Shown here one piece after another: positions 7,447 to 16,146 of a stretch of DNA of 64,000 bases. The notes under the pieces were generated by a model. The model was not told where the DNA came from. It saw only the letters and a program-made list of their open reading frames with translations, and made no database searches. Source of the stretch: Mycobacterium kiyosense (lineage in GTDB: Bacteria; Actinomycetota; Actinomycetes; Mycobacteriales; Mycobacteriaceae); the NCBI GenBank assembly GCA_021654635.1, contig AP025179.1:3100001-3164000 (forward strand), read 5' to 3'. The position numbers and the translations under genes are program-made. Each line of letters begins with the position of its first letter. Within the stretch, counting starts at the first letter, position 1.

Positions 7447-9333
7447 ATGCGCGCGGACGAACTTCCTGACCAGCGCCCCTCGATCTCGCGTTTCGCGGGG
7501 CCGCTGACCTGGTTGGGCGGCGGACATTGGCGTGAACTCGGCGAGCGCCACGAGCGGTCCATGCACGCCGTCTCGGGCGCGGTCGTCGCGCTCGGGGCGG
7601 CGCTGGCCTGGGTGGTCGCGGCGCTGGCGCTGCACTCGGCGGTGCCCACGGTGCCGCTGTGGGCGGTGGTCGCGCTGACGCTGCTGTTCGGGCTTCTGGT
7701 GGGCGCGGTGACCCGCGCGATCGCGGGCGGCCCGGACCGCGGCCGAGGGGCCGTGGCGGGTCGGGCGGCGGTCGCCGTGGCGGTCGGCGTCGTCGTCGGC
7801 GAACTCGCGGCGATGGTGGTGTTCTCCGGGGCCATCGACCAGCGCCTGACCGAGCGGGCCGCACGCGCCGCGGACAGTGCCCCGGCGGTCACGCAGGCCT
7901 CGTCGTCGTTGCAACAAGCCCGCGCGGCCCGGTCCGCGCTCGACACCACGGTGGAGCAGGCGCGCGCACACCTCGACCAGGCTCTGGTTGTGGCGCGCTG
8001 CGAATACCACCCCACCCCGGGGTGCCCGCAGACCCGCATCACCGGCATTCCCGGTCAGGGCCCCGAAACCCGCTCGTCCAATGAGCTGCTCGCCGAGGCG
8101 CAGCGCGAACTGGACAGTGCGCTGGCGGCCCGCGACCGGCAGGCACCGGAGCTTGACGCCAGGGTGGCGCGGGACGAGCAGGCCGTCGGCCAGGCCCGGC
8201 GCGCGGTGCTCGCCGGCGCCGGTCAGGGCCTGGGGGCGCGCTGGGTGGCCATGAACGACCTGACGATGTCCGGCCCCGGCGCGTTGGCGTTGCGGCTGTT
8301 GACCGTCGCGTTCTGCGTCATGCTCTACCTGCTGCCGCTGATCCTGCGGTCGTGGCGGGGCGAGACCACCCACGATCGCCATGCGACGGCACGCGCCGAA
8401 CGCGAACGTGCCGAGCTCGACGCCGACACCGCGATCGCGATCAAACGGGCCGAGGTGCGTCGCGCCGCCGAGATCATGTGGGCCGAGCACCAACTCACCC
8501 AGACCCGCCTCGCCATCGAGGCCCAGGCCGAAATCGACCGGGAGCAGCAGCGACGCCGCATCGTCGAGGCCCTGGAAGCCCCGGTGCACGCATCGTCGGA
8601 ACGCACCCCGGAGCCGGCGTTGCGGACAGTGGAGGAAGACATCTACCTGCCGATCGAGGCCGAGGCGGAGGCCGCCAGCCGTGCGGTGGCCGAGCTGCCG
8701 CCCGGTCCGCCGCAGACCGAGGTCCACGACGCCGAGGTCACCGAGAACCTGCCGGTTCGCTCCGAAGCCGCCGAACAGGTCGTCGAGCACTACGACGAGC
8801 GGCACGTCAACGACGAGGAACGAGGGACCCCGTTGATTCCGTCCATTCCCGACGCCACCAAGGCCGCGGCACGGTGGATTCGCCCGCTGGTGCCGCCGTT
8901 CGTCGCGCGGGTGATCGACAACACCACGGCCCCGCTGCGCGGCGCCCGCCAAGTGTTCGAAGAGGTCGAGGAGATCGCTTTCTCGCTCAAGCGCACCCGC
9001 AAGGTGACGATCGACTCGCAGAGTTCCGGCGGCGAAAGCCCGCCGCAGGCGCCCCGGTCGGCTGCTCCCGAAAGCACCGAAGACGCCGCGACCGGGCGCA
9101 GCCGGGTCGAATCCTCGCGCGGCGAGGGACATCACACCACCGACTACCAGCAGCTCCAAGGCCCGGCCGGCAGCGAATACCCGCCCCTGGGTTACGCGCC
9201 CCAGCGGGACCTGGACAGCCTGTCCGTCGGGCACAACTCCGCCCGGCAGGGTCGCCATGAGCTTGCCGAACGGCAGGGACCGCGCGAACTGCGTCCACCC
9301 GAGGGTCCACGTGAGTTGCCGCCCGGCACGTAG
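7447..9333 (+). CDS. DUF4407 integral membrane protein (Rv1779c-like)
   Basis: 628 residues. About four transmembrane segments (near 44-62, 67-87, 102-122 and 280-297) surround a long soluble insert at about 125-275 with coiled-coil character (SSLQQARAARSALDTTVEQA) and two cysteines in RCEYHPTPGC. The C-terminal half is hydrophilic: a highly charged helix (ERERAELDADTAIAIKRAEV) and a low-complexity tail ending in repeated REL/PREL motifs. This layout is that of DUF4407 proteins. I chose ATG 7447, behind GGAGG at 7430-7434. A 13-codon reading frame at 7428-7469 overlaps this start but has no ribosome site of its own. Function unknown. Confidence 0.85.
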   Translation: MRADELPDQRPSISRFAGPLTWLGGGHWRELGERHERSMHAVSGAVVALGAALAWVVAALALHSAVPTVPLWAVVALTLLFGLLVGAVTRAIAGGPDRGRGAVAGRAAVAVAVGVVVGELAAMVVFSGAIDQRLTERAARAADSAPAVTQASSSLQQARAARSALDTTVEQARAHLDQALVVARCEYHPTPGCPQTRITGIPGQGPETRSSNELLAEAQRELDSALAARDRQAPELDARVARDEQAVGQARRAVLAGAGQGLGARWVAMNDLTMSGPGALALRLLTVAFCVMLYLLPLILRSWRGETTHDRHATARAERERAELDADTAIAIKRAEVRRAAEIMWAEHQLTQTRLAIEAQAEIDREQQRRRIVEALEAPVHASSERTPEPALRTVEEDIYLPIEAEAEAASRAVAELPPGPPQTEVHDAEVTENLPVRSEAAEQVVEHYDERHVNDEERGTPLIPSIPDATKAAARWIRPLVPPFVARVIDNTTAPLRGARQVFEEVEEIAFSLKRTRKVTIDSQSSGGESPPQAPRSAAPESTEDAATGRSRVESSRGEGHHTTDYQQLQGPAGSEYPPLGYAPQRDLDSLSVGHNSARQGRHELAERQGPRELRPPEGPRELPPGT

Positions 9334-9550
9334 GCTGCCGCAGCCCCCGAGTGCGGCGGGTCGTCGCTGACCGGTGACGAATCGACGGCGCGGGTGCGGC
9401 GTATTATCGGGCCGGACTCGGCCGGAGCGTGGTCAGGGCCTGGCGATTTCTCCGATTGGGAACAGGACGTGATCTGGTGGATCTGGTTACGGCAGCACCC
9501 GCAAGCCGGCAGCGCGCGGTGACATCTGGTAAGTCCGCCGAGACGGCCAC
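9334..9550. other. intergenic, no feature recognised
   Basis: 217 bp between two co-oriented genes. I find no clear promoter consensus, hairpin with a T tract, or small gene in it. Confidence 0.4.
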
Positions 9551-9994
9551 ATGAAGGTCAGCCTCTTTTTGGCGGACGCGGCCCAGGCCGACGTGCAATC
9601 AGGCAAGGTCCACACGCTGGGGCTGGGCTGGCGACAGTGTCAAACACCAACGCCCCCTTTCGCTTTGGTGATGTTTCTGGATATCGACTGGGACGAAACC
9701 AACAAACAGCACAAACTGACCTGCCAGTTGCTGAACACCGACGGCCAGCCGGTGGTGGTCCACGGACCGCAGGGCCCGCAGCGCATCCTGTTCGAGGCCG
9801 CGGCCGAGGCGGGACGCCTGCCAGGGGCCATTCACGGCACCGCGGTGCGCATGCCCCTCACCCTCAACATCCCGGGCGGAATCCCGTTGGAACCCGGCAT
9901 CTACGAGTGGCGGGTCGAGGTGGACGGCTTCGAACAGGCCACCGCGGTCGAGGCTTTCATCGTTTCCGGAGGTCTGGTACCGCCGCCGGGGTAA
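9551..9994 (+). CDS. conserved hypothetical protein, DUF6941-like (Rv1778c-like)
   Basis: 147 residues, soluble, starting MKVSLFLADAAQADVQSGKV and including an LGLGWRQC segment and a C-terminal PLEPGIYEWRVEVDG that looks like a small beta-sandwich edge. This pattern fits the DUF6941 family as I know it. Its position after the DUF4407 gene matches the Rv1779c-Rv1778c order recalled from M. tuberculosis. No signal peptide, no catalytic motif, function unknown. Confidence 0.75.
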   Translation: MKVSLFLADAAQADVQSGKVHTLGLGWRQCQTPTPPFALVMFLDIDWDETNKQHKLTCQLLNTDGQPVVVHGPQGPQRILFEAAAEAGRLPGAIHGTAVRMPLTLNIPGGIPLEPGIYEWRVEVDGFEQATAVEAFIVSGGLVPPPG

Positions 9995-10104
9995 ACCGGA
10001 GAGCCGAAAGACCTTCGGGTGCAACCCAAAACAATTTCCCGCTGCCGACCCATCACCAGGGACTGACCGAGGGCCGCGGTACTTCCCCGTTACCGCGGCC
10101 GCGC

Positions 10105-10416
10105 TCAACGCATCCCGGCGACGTCCGCCAACGAGCGCAGGTGATCGGCGGTGAACAGATCGCCCCATTCATCGCGGGCCGCGGACTGAGCCTCGACGAA
10201 GCTGGGCGTCTGCTCGCCCTCCCCGGCCAGATGAACCAGCGCCCACGCCATCGCGAACACGGGTACCCGGTGCCGCTGTGCGGCGGTGTGCAGCTCGTCG
10301 AACGCCGTGTCCGAACGGCACCGGCGCAGGCCGATCAGGATCCCCTGCGCGGTGTCGAGAATGCGGCCCGAACTCGGGCTGTGCGAGGCCTGGGTAGGCG
10401 CCCAGCTTGCCGTCAT
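10105..10416 (-). CDS. ANTAR-domain RNA-binding antiterminator-type protein
   Basis: 103 residues. Residues about 20-63 (ILDTAQGILIGLRRC ... AFDELHTAAQRHRVPVFAMA) have the ANTAR pattern: a helix with AxGILxxxxxxxxxxAFxxL and a following helix. ANTAR proteins bind paired RNA hairpins to prevent transcription termination. There is no receiver or GAF domain, so it is a stand-alone ANTAR. ATG at 10416 is preceded by a very good AGGAGGT site nine bases away. A sigma-F-like promoter lies upstream at 10557-10584, leaving a leader of roughly 135 bases. RNA targets are unknown. Confidence 0.8.
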   Translation of the reverse strand: MTASWAPTQASHSPSSGRILDTAQGILIGLRRCRSDTAFDELHTAAQRHRVPVFAMAWALVHLAGEGEQTPSFVEAQSAARDEWGDLFTADHLRSLADVAGMR

Positions 10417-10556
10417 GCCTCGGTTACCTCCTACCGATGTCTGCCGGGCGGAGGATTGTCTTGCATCCGAATACATCTCACCGCCGCGAGTCCCGATTGG
10501 CATCCCGTGCAATGATTTGCGGATCGCGCCCGTCGCGCCAGACGTGCGTAGGCATC

Positions 10557-10584
10557 GATACCCTCCCGTGAGCGGGTTGATACC
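10557..10584 (-). promoter_or_regulatory. sigma-F-like promoter for the ANTAR gene
   Basis: Read on the minus strand: GGTAT, 16 bases, then GGGTATC. One mismatch to the GGTTT -35 element and a full GGGTA -10 element. It is the only such pair between the WS/DGAT stop and the ANTAR start. Confidence 0.5.
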
Positions 10585-10600
10585 GGCTGGTTGCGCAGAA

Positions 10601-11974
10601 TCAGTCCGCCAGCGCGAGCACTTCGTCGAAGCCGGCCACGAGGGCGTCGTGGAAGACCTGGTAATCCGGGATGGCTGCGGTATCCACATTGATACCCAGC
10701 GCGCAGGTATCGCAGTAGGACAACAAGGTGACGTTGACCGACGCCCCGATGGTCGGACCGAACGCATACTGTCCGCGCACCGCAGCCCCGCCCAGGAAGA
10801 CCGGAATCGGCACCCCGGGCACGTCGCTGGCCACGAAGTCCACATGGCGCAGCACCGAACCGATGTACCACCGCGGCATCAGGTTGAGCAGGCCGGCGAT
10901 CGCCTGTGTGTAGGGCAACGACTTCTCGCCGCGTACCGCACTGGCCCGGTCGTGAATCCCCTTGATGCGCAGCACCGGGTCGGCTTGCCCGACGGGCACG
11001 TCGAACCGCATCAGCGTGATCCGGTTGCCGCCCATGCCGTCGTTCTCGGTGCGCAGGCTGATCGGCATCGACAGGTGCAGGTCGCCGACGCCGACGCCGT
11101 GCTTCTCGTGATAGCGCCGCAGTCCGCCGGCAACCCCGGCGACGAACGCGTCGTTGAGCGCCCCACCGGCGCGGTGGGCGGCTTCACGCAATTGCGGCCG
11201 GGATACTTCGTGCACGCTCAAGTGGCGGATCAGGCTGCGCTCCTTGGCGAGTTCGGATCCGGTGCGGTTGAGCGGCCTGATGGTGCGGTAGACCGAGGCC
11301 GCGTTGGCCACCGCCGAGCGCACGGTGGTGACCGGCTGCCGGACGCCGTCGTACACCAGTCGCGGCGCCAGCTTCGCCGCACCCAGCACCGCACCGCTCA
11401 GCAGGGAAGCGTTGTAGCGCAACGCATCCCGGTAACCGCCGAATGGCGCGGGCTTGGCCGCCTCGGGGACGGGCGGCAACGTCTCGACTTCGAAGTGTTC
11501 TGCGGTCAGGTCGAAGAGGGTCATCGCGATCTGGACGCCGCCCACCCCGTCGGTGAGCGCGTGGTGGAATTTGCAGATCACGGCCGCGCCGCCATCCTGC
11601 AGTCCCTCGACCAGCGTGGTCTCCCACAGGGCGCGGGCCCGGTCGAAATCCTGCATCTGGGCCAGCCGGGCCATTTCCAGGACGTCGTCGAGCGTTCCGG
11701 AGCCGGCGACCGCGGTGCGGCGCATGTGGTAGTCGAGGTCGAAGTCGCGGTCGGACTCCCAGCGCGGCGGCGTGGGTAGCGGCGATTCGACCACGCATTG
11801 ACGGAACATCGGCATCTTGCGGCTCAGTATGTCGAAGCGGGCGCGGAGCAGATCCCAGTCCGGCGACCGATCCAGCATGAGGACACTGACAACGGTTGAC
11901 CGCAGCCGTGGATCGCTTTCCATGCCCCAGGTGAAGGCGTCGCTGTTGCGCATGAACTCGGTCGCTGATCCCAC
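10601..11974 (-). CDS. WS/DGAT-type wax ester/triacylglycerol synthase
   Basis: 457 residues, normal length for the family that makes triacylglycerol or wax esters from acyl-CoA at the inner membrane face. The catalytic HHxxxDG motif is intact (KFHHALTDGVGG, about residues 137-148). The C-terminal half has the usual NDAFVAGVAGGLR and PLNRTGSELAKER-type segments and VPGVPIPVFLGG. The start is GTG at 11974; ATG at 11953 is an alternative. It differs clearly from the second WS/DGAT in this window (36251-37654). Tandem DosR-like boxes lie 50-90 bp upstream, pointing to hypoxia control like that of tgs1. Confidence 0.9.
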   Translation of the reverse strand: MGSATEFMRNSDAFTWGMESDPRLRSTVVSVLMLDRSPDWDLLRARFDILSRKMPMFRQCVVESPLPTPPRWESDRDFDLDYHMRRTAVAGSGTLDDVLEMARLAQMQDFDRARALWETTLVEGLQDGGAAVICKFHHALTDGVGGVQIAMTLFDLTAEHFEVETLPPVPEAAKPAPFGGYRDALRYNASLLSGAVLGAAKLAPRLVYDGVRQPVTTVRSAVANAASVYRTIRPLNRTGSELAKERSLIRHLSVHEVSRPQLREAAHRAGGALNDAFVAGVAGGLRRYHEKHGVGVGDLHLSMPISLRTENDGMGGNRITLMRFDVPVGQADPVLRIKGIHDRASAVRGEKSLPYTQAIAGLLNLMPRWYIGSVLRHVDFVASDVPGVPIPVFLGGAAVRGQYAFGPTIGASVNVTLLSYCDTCALGINVDTAAIPDYQVFHDALVAGFDEVLALAD

Positions 11975-12023
11975 GAAACAAACCTACGACCGATCGGCGT
12001 CGATGTCGCCGGCTTGCCCTCAG

Positions 12024-12065
12024 CCGGGGACCTTGGTCCCTGCGATTCGGGTCCTTGGTCGGGAC
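12024..12065 (-). promoter_or_regulatory. two tandem DosR-like boxes upstream of the WS/DGAT gene
   Basis: Box 1 (12024-12043) contains the perfect palindrome GGGACCTTGGTCCC and matches 13 of 20 positions of the DosR consensus TTSGGGACTWWAGTCCCSAA. Box 2 (12046-12065, TTCGGGTCCTTGGTC...) matches 14 of 20. The centres are 22 bp apart, two helical turns, a common arrangement for DosR. The start codon at 11974 is about 50 bp downstream. Confidence 0.55.
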
Positions 12066-12068
12066 GGA

Positions 12069-13364
12069 TCAGGGGCCCAGCACGCGCCGCGTGTAGTCGT
12101 TGAGGAAGACCCGGTCGGGGTCGAGTCGGTCGCGGACGGCGGCGAAGCGGTCCCATTGCGGGTACCGACTGCGCAACGTGGCGGCGCTCTGGTAGTGCCG
12201 TTTGCCCCAATGTGGCCGTCCCGCATACTCATCCATGATTTCCTCGACGGCGCGGAAGTAGCTTTCGAACTCCATCCCGGTGAACTGATGCACCGCGATG
12301 TAGCAGGTGTCGCGGCCGTACGCGGTCGACAGGTACGCCTCGTCGGGGGCGCTGAAGCGTACTTCGAGCGGAAACATGATCGGCAGCTTGCGTCGGCGTA
12401 CCAGCTCGATCACCCGCGGCACGGCCGCGGCTGCATGTTCGCGGGGGATCGCATACTCCATCTCGGTGAACTTCACCTTGCGGGCGCTGGCGTACACCTT
12501 CCAGCCGTGGTCCTGCACGGTCGACGGTGACAACAGGTTGGTGAGCAGCCGGTTGAGTTGCGGTGCCGCACCGGGGAACCGCCGTCCGGCGCGGCACACG
12601 GCGTCGAGGCCCGCATTCTCGAGTTCCTCACCGAGTCGCTTCTTCCACCTGGGTTGCGGGCGGGGCTGCTCGTGGCTGCGGCGGGTGCTACGCGTCAGTG
12701 CGGTGTCACCGTAGGGGAAGACGAAGAACTCGAAATGGTCGTTGCCGTCCACGTATTCGTCGAGGTGGTGCAGCGTCTTGTCCAGGGGTCGCAGCTCGTC
12801 GCGGCGGTGCAGGGTGAACAGCGGCACCACCTTGACGGTGACCTGCGAGATGACGCCCAGCGCGCCCAGCGATACCCGCGCCGCCAGATAGGCGTCTGAG
12901 TCCGAGCTTTCCGAGATCTCCAACACGCGGCCTTGGGCGGTGACCAGCCGGGCTGCCACGATCTGGGCCGACACGTTGCGAAAACGCGCACCGGTGCCGT
13001 GCGTGGCAGTCGCCGTCGCCCCGGTGATCGACTGCTTGTCGATGTCGCCCTGGTTCTCGAGTCCGAACCCGCGGTCGGCCAACTGCGCCAGCAGCGCGTG
13101 GAGTTCGGCGCCCCCTTCGACGGTGGCCAGCCCGTTGGTGGGGTCGACGTCGACGATTCGCTGTAGGCCCGTCATGTCGACCAGGACGCCGTCGGTGCAC
13201 GCGCAGTCGGTGAACGAGTGGCCGGTACCGACCGCGCGCACCCGCGCTCCGTTGCGGGCGGCCGCGGCGACGACGTCGACGAGTTCGGCCTCCGATCCGG
13301 GGCGTTCGATCGCCGCCGGCGCGCACACCTGGTCGCCGGCCCAGTTGACCCATCTGGCAGTCAC
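12069..13364 (-). CDS. L-gulono-1,4-lactone dehydrogenase / D-arabinono-lactone oxidase family (Rv1771-like)
   Basis: 431 residues. N-terminal FAD-binding domain of the VAO/PCMH type (about 15-180; RVRAVGTGHSFTDCACTDGV, then GATATATHGTGARF) and a C-terminal ALO domain ending EEIMDEYAGRPHWGKRHYQ, where HWGK is the conserved active-site signature. The protein closely follows Rv1771 as I recall it, an enzyme shown to oxidise L-gulonolactone towards ascorbate without using oxygen. GTG at 13364 overlaps the upstream gene stop by 4 bp, so the two form an operon. Confidence 0.92.
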   Translation of the reverse strand: MTARWVNWAGDQVCAPAAIERPGSEAELVDVVAAAARNGARVRAVGTGHSFTDCACTDGVLVDMTGLQRIVDVDPTNGLATVEGGAELHALLAQLADRGFGLENQGDIDKQSITGATATATHGTGARFRNVSAQIVAARLVTAQGRVLEISESSDSDAYLAARVSLGALGVISQVTVKVVPLFTLHRRDELRPLDKTLHHLDEYVDGNDHFEFFVFPYGDTALTRSTRRSHEQPRPQPRWKKRLGEELENAGLDAVCRAGRRFPGAAPQLNRLLTNLLSPSTVQDHGWKVYASARKVKFTEMEYAIPREHAAAAVPRVIELVRRRKLPIMFPLEVRFSAPDEAYLSTAYGRDTCYIAVHQFTGMEFESYFRAVEEIMDEYAGRPHWGKRHYQSAATLRSRYPQWDRFAAVRDRLDPDRVFLNDYTRRVLGP

Positions 13365-14605
13365 AGGAATGTCTGCCCCTCACCGCGGTAGGTCGGCACC
13401 GTGTCGACGATTTCCGTGCCGCGAACCAGGTGCAGCCGGTCGAACCGCTCGCACAATTCCCCCGCTTTGGTGTGGCGGAAGTACACCTTGTCACCCACCT
13501 TGAGTTCTCGCGCGGCGGCGCCGGTCAGCGGTGTCTGGACTTCACCGGCGCCCTCCATCGGGTTCAGCTGCAGCCCGGCCGGCAAGTAGGGGGTGGGCAT
13601 GCGGTCCTTGGCGCCGACCCCGCTGGCCAGGTAGCCGCCGCCGAGCGCGGTCACCGTGTTCTCGTCGGGACGGCGGCAGATCGGCAGCGCGAACATGGCG
13701 GCGGGCTGCAACGTGAACGTGGAATAGGAGTCGAACAGCGTCGGTGCGTAGAACCCGGAGCCGGCGGTCGCCTCCGTCATCGCCGGTTCCTGGGCGACCA
13801 GTTGCAGGTCTCCGGTGCCGCCGGCGTTGACGATCTCGAGGTCGGCGACCTCGCGAACGAGTTCGACCGCCCGAGCGCGACGGTCCCGCAATTCGGCGAT
13901 CGACCGGCGTTGCAGCCACCCGACGATGGCGTTCTGTGCGACCTTGCCGGCGACGCGGTCGCCGAGCCCGGCGATATGGCCCTCGTAGCACATCAGCGCG
14001 ACCAGTTTGAGCGCCGGCCGCCGGGCGATCTCCTCGGCCAGCGCGCGCGCCTGCTCGGGGGTGTGCACCGGCGACCGCTTGGGCCCGATCTTCAGCCGCC
14101 CGCCGGCCAGCCAGCAGCCGGCGTCGAAGTCCAGGCACAACCGGATGGGCCGATCTGTCGCGCCGGCGATCAGGTCCAGATGTTCGACGCTGTCGACCAT
14201 CACGATCGGCGCGCCGTCGGGGTCTTCGGTAGTCAGTTCGCCCAGTCGCCGCAGCCCGGCGCGATCGGTGCTCGGATAGGCCAGCAGCAGGTTGCCGAAG
14301 CCGTGCCCGGCCAGCCACAGGGTCTCGGCCAGCGTGAATGTCATCAGCCCGTCGAACCGTTGCCCACAGTCCAGGATCTCACGCTGTAATGGCCTGCACC
14401 GCAACGACTTCGAGGCAACCCGGATCGGCTTGTCGCCGGCCCGGACGAGCAACCGGCCGGCGTTGTGCCACATCGCGTCGAGGTCTACGAAGGCGAACGG
14501 CGTGTCGAATCCGGCGAAAGCCTGCTCGTAGCGCTGCAACCGGTCCTGCGGATCCAGCCGGGCCGGTCCGCCGGAATCCTGCCCACGACCAGCATTCTGA
14601 TGCAC
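13361..14605 (-). CDS. fold-type III PLP enzyme, D-threonine aldolase/D-serine dehydratase-like (Rv1769-like)
   Basis: 414 residues. An alanine-racemase-type barrel (about 30-280) with the likely PLP lysine in VASKSLRCR near residue 65, then a C-terminal beta domain like D-serine dehydratase (VGDKVYFRHTKAGELCERFD), whose His and Cys usually bind a metal. Often annotated as amino acid deaminase. It is the first gene of a two-gene operon with the lactone dehydrogenase. Same length as I recall for Rv1769. The substrate is probably a 3-hydroxy-amino acid, but this is inferred from the fold only. Confidence 0.85.
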   Translation of the reverse strand: MHQNAGRGQDSGGPARLDPQDRLQRYEQAFAGFDTPFAFVDLDAMWHNAGRLLVRAGDKPIRVASKSLRCRPLQREILDCGQRFDGLMTFTLAETLWLAGHGFGNLLLAYPSTDRAGLRRLGELTTEDPDGAPIVMVDSVEHLDLIAGATDRPIRLCLDFDAGCWLAGGRLKIGPKRSPVHTPEQARALAEEIARRPALKLVALMCYEGHIAGLGDRVAGKVAQNAIVGWLQRRSIAELRDRRARAVELVREVADLEIVNAGGTGDLQLVAQEPAMTEATAGSGFYAPTLFDSYSTFTLQPAAMFALPICRRPDENTVTALGGGYLASGVGAKDRMPTPYLPAGLQLNPMEGAGEVQTPLTGAAARELKVGDKVYFRHTKAGELCERFDRLHLVRGTEIVDTVPTYRGEGQTFL

Positions 14606-14660
14606 GCCGCCACCTTATCCAGGTCGGGGCGGGCGGGTCAGCGTCGGTGCGCGCCGACCA

Positions 14661-15881
14661 TCACAGGATGGCTTTGCTGTCCTTCGCGCGAGCGATCTCG
14701 TCCCAGTCCAGATCCAGTTCGAGCAGCACTTCCTCGGTGTGCTGACCGTGTTCGGGCGCCCGCGCGGGCGCCGGCGGGGTCTCGTCGAACTGGACGGGTG
14801 CCGCCACGATCCGGTACTTCTCGCCCCGGTCGTCGACGTTGGTGATCACATATCCGTTGGGTTCGACCTGCGGGTCGTTGAGGGTCTCCTTGGGCGTGGC
14901 CAGCGCGCCCCAGACACCCGGTTCGTCCTGGAGTACCCGCCGCCAATGCGCAAGATCTTGGGCCGCAAAGGCATTCGCGAAGATGGCTGTTGCTTCGGCC
15001 GCGTTGGCGATCAGGTTGCCGGACGGCACGAACCGTTCGTCGTTCACCAGTTCGACCAGACCCATGCGCTTACAGAAGCCGGCCCAGTATTTGTCGGGTT
15101 GCAGGAACACCAGCTGAATCCATCGGTCGTCCTTGGTCTTGTATCGGGCTACCAGCGGGTTGATCGCCAATCCGGGCGGCGCGCCGGGGATTCCGTCGAT
15201 GTCGAACAGGTCGGCCACCGAGATGGACGGTGCGATCGCCCACATCGCCTGCGCCAGCAACGAGGAGTCGACGATGCTGGGCTCGCCGGTGCGTTCCCGA
15301 TGGAACAGCGCGGCGCACACCCCGCCCGCCAGCGTCGCGCCGCCCTGTAGATCGCCGAACGCCGGGCCCTGAACCGCGGGGTTCTCGGTGCCGAACGGGG
15401 TGAGGGTGTACGCCACCCCGCCGCGCGCGAGGTACGTGGCGGCGTCGAACCCGCCGCGGTCGCGATCCGGCCCGCGCACCCCGAGTCCGGTGCCGCGGGC
15501 GATGATGATGTTCGGGTTGAACGACCGGATGTCCTCGACGGTCAGCCGGGCCCGCTCCAGCGCGCCCGGCAGCCAGTTGGTGAGGAACACATCGGCCGAA
15601 GCCAACAGGCGGCCGAACAACTCCCGCCCGGTTTCGGACTTGATGTCGATCGCGACGCTGCGCTTGCCCCGGTTGCTCAGTTCCAGGATGAAGTCGGCGT
15701 CGGCGCGTGCGGCCTCCCGGGTGAAACCACCGACGACCAGTGCCCGCCCGGGGTCACCGGAGGCGACGCCTTCCACCTTGATCACGTCAGCACCCCAGTC
15801 CGCCAACGCGACTCCGGCCGACGGCACGTATGTCCAGGACGCCAGTTCCACCACTCGAACACCGCTGAGCACCCGGGTCAT
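14661..15881 (-). CDS. class III CoA-transferase (CaiB/BaiF family)
   Basis: 406 residues, about family length. Moves CoA between carboxylic acids through an enzyme-aspartyl anhydride. The N-terminal Rossmann part has the signature LADWGADVIKVEGVASGDPG, followed by ELSNRGKRSVAIDIKSETGR. The catalytic Asp is probably D177 in FGDLQGG. ATG at 15881 follows AAGGGGCGG. Divergent from the catabolic operon starting at 16147, with which it shares an AT-rich promoter region, so it may activate the same pathway's substrate or an intermediate. Confidence 0.92.
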   Translation of the reverse strand: MTRVLSGVRVVELASWTYVPSAGVALADWGADVIKVEGVASGDPGRALVVGGFTREAARADADFILELSNRGKRSVAIDIKSETGRELFGRLLASADVFLTNWLPGALERARLTVEDIRSFNPNIIIARGTGLGVRGPDRDRGGFDAATYLARGGVAYTLTPFGTENPAVQGPAFGDLQGGATLAGGVCAALFHRERTGEPSIVDSSLLAQAMWAIAPSISVADLFDIDGIPGAPPGLAINPLVARYKTKDDRWIQLVFLQPDKYWAGFCKRMGLVELVNDERFVPSGNLIANAAEATAIFANAFAAQDLAHWRRVLQDEPGVWGALATPKETLNDPQVEPNGYVITNVDDRGEKYRIVAAPVQFDETPPAPARAPEHGQHTEEVLLELDLDWDEIARAKDSKAIL

Positions 15882-15895
15882 CGGCCGCCCCTTCT

Positions 15896-15945
15896 GTTAG
15901 CTACGTCATTTCTTGCTATTTTAGATATTCTAGCTAGTGTAAGGA
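15896..15945. promoter_or_regulatory. AT-rich divergent promoter/operator region with repeated TAGCTA
   Basis: A strikingly AT-rich 50 bp in GC-rich surroundings, between the CoA-transferase and the large operon. TAGCTA occurs at 15898-15903 and 15931-15936, 33 bp apart. GCTA and TAGC also face each other across 12 bp. This is a likely regulator binding and promoter region; the regulator is not known. Confidence 0.4.
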
Positions 15946-16146
15946 TATCGACAGCCCGGCTGCAGCCACGCAGGTAGTTCCATCCGCGGCTGCTCGTGGA
16001 AGAGATGCGATGGAGCCGACCATTGATCTGATCGGGGACCTTGTGTTCGCGGATCGTCCCGGGAATTCCGCTATGCCGCGAGAAGCATTGGGCCGCAACG
16101 TTTCCGATGCGAACACTACCGTTCGGTCAACCGAGGCAGGGGGCGG

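Noticed and set aside
12027..12040. GGGACCTTGGTCCC as an intrinsic terminator
   Set aside because: A two-base loop is too small for a stable hairpin and there is no T tract; a DosR-type site explains it better.
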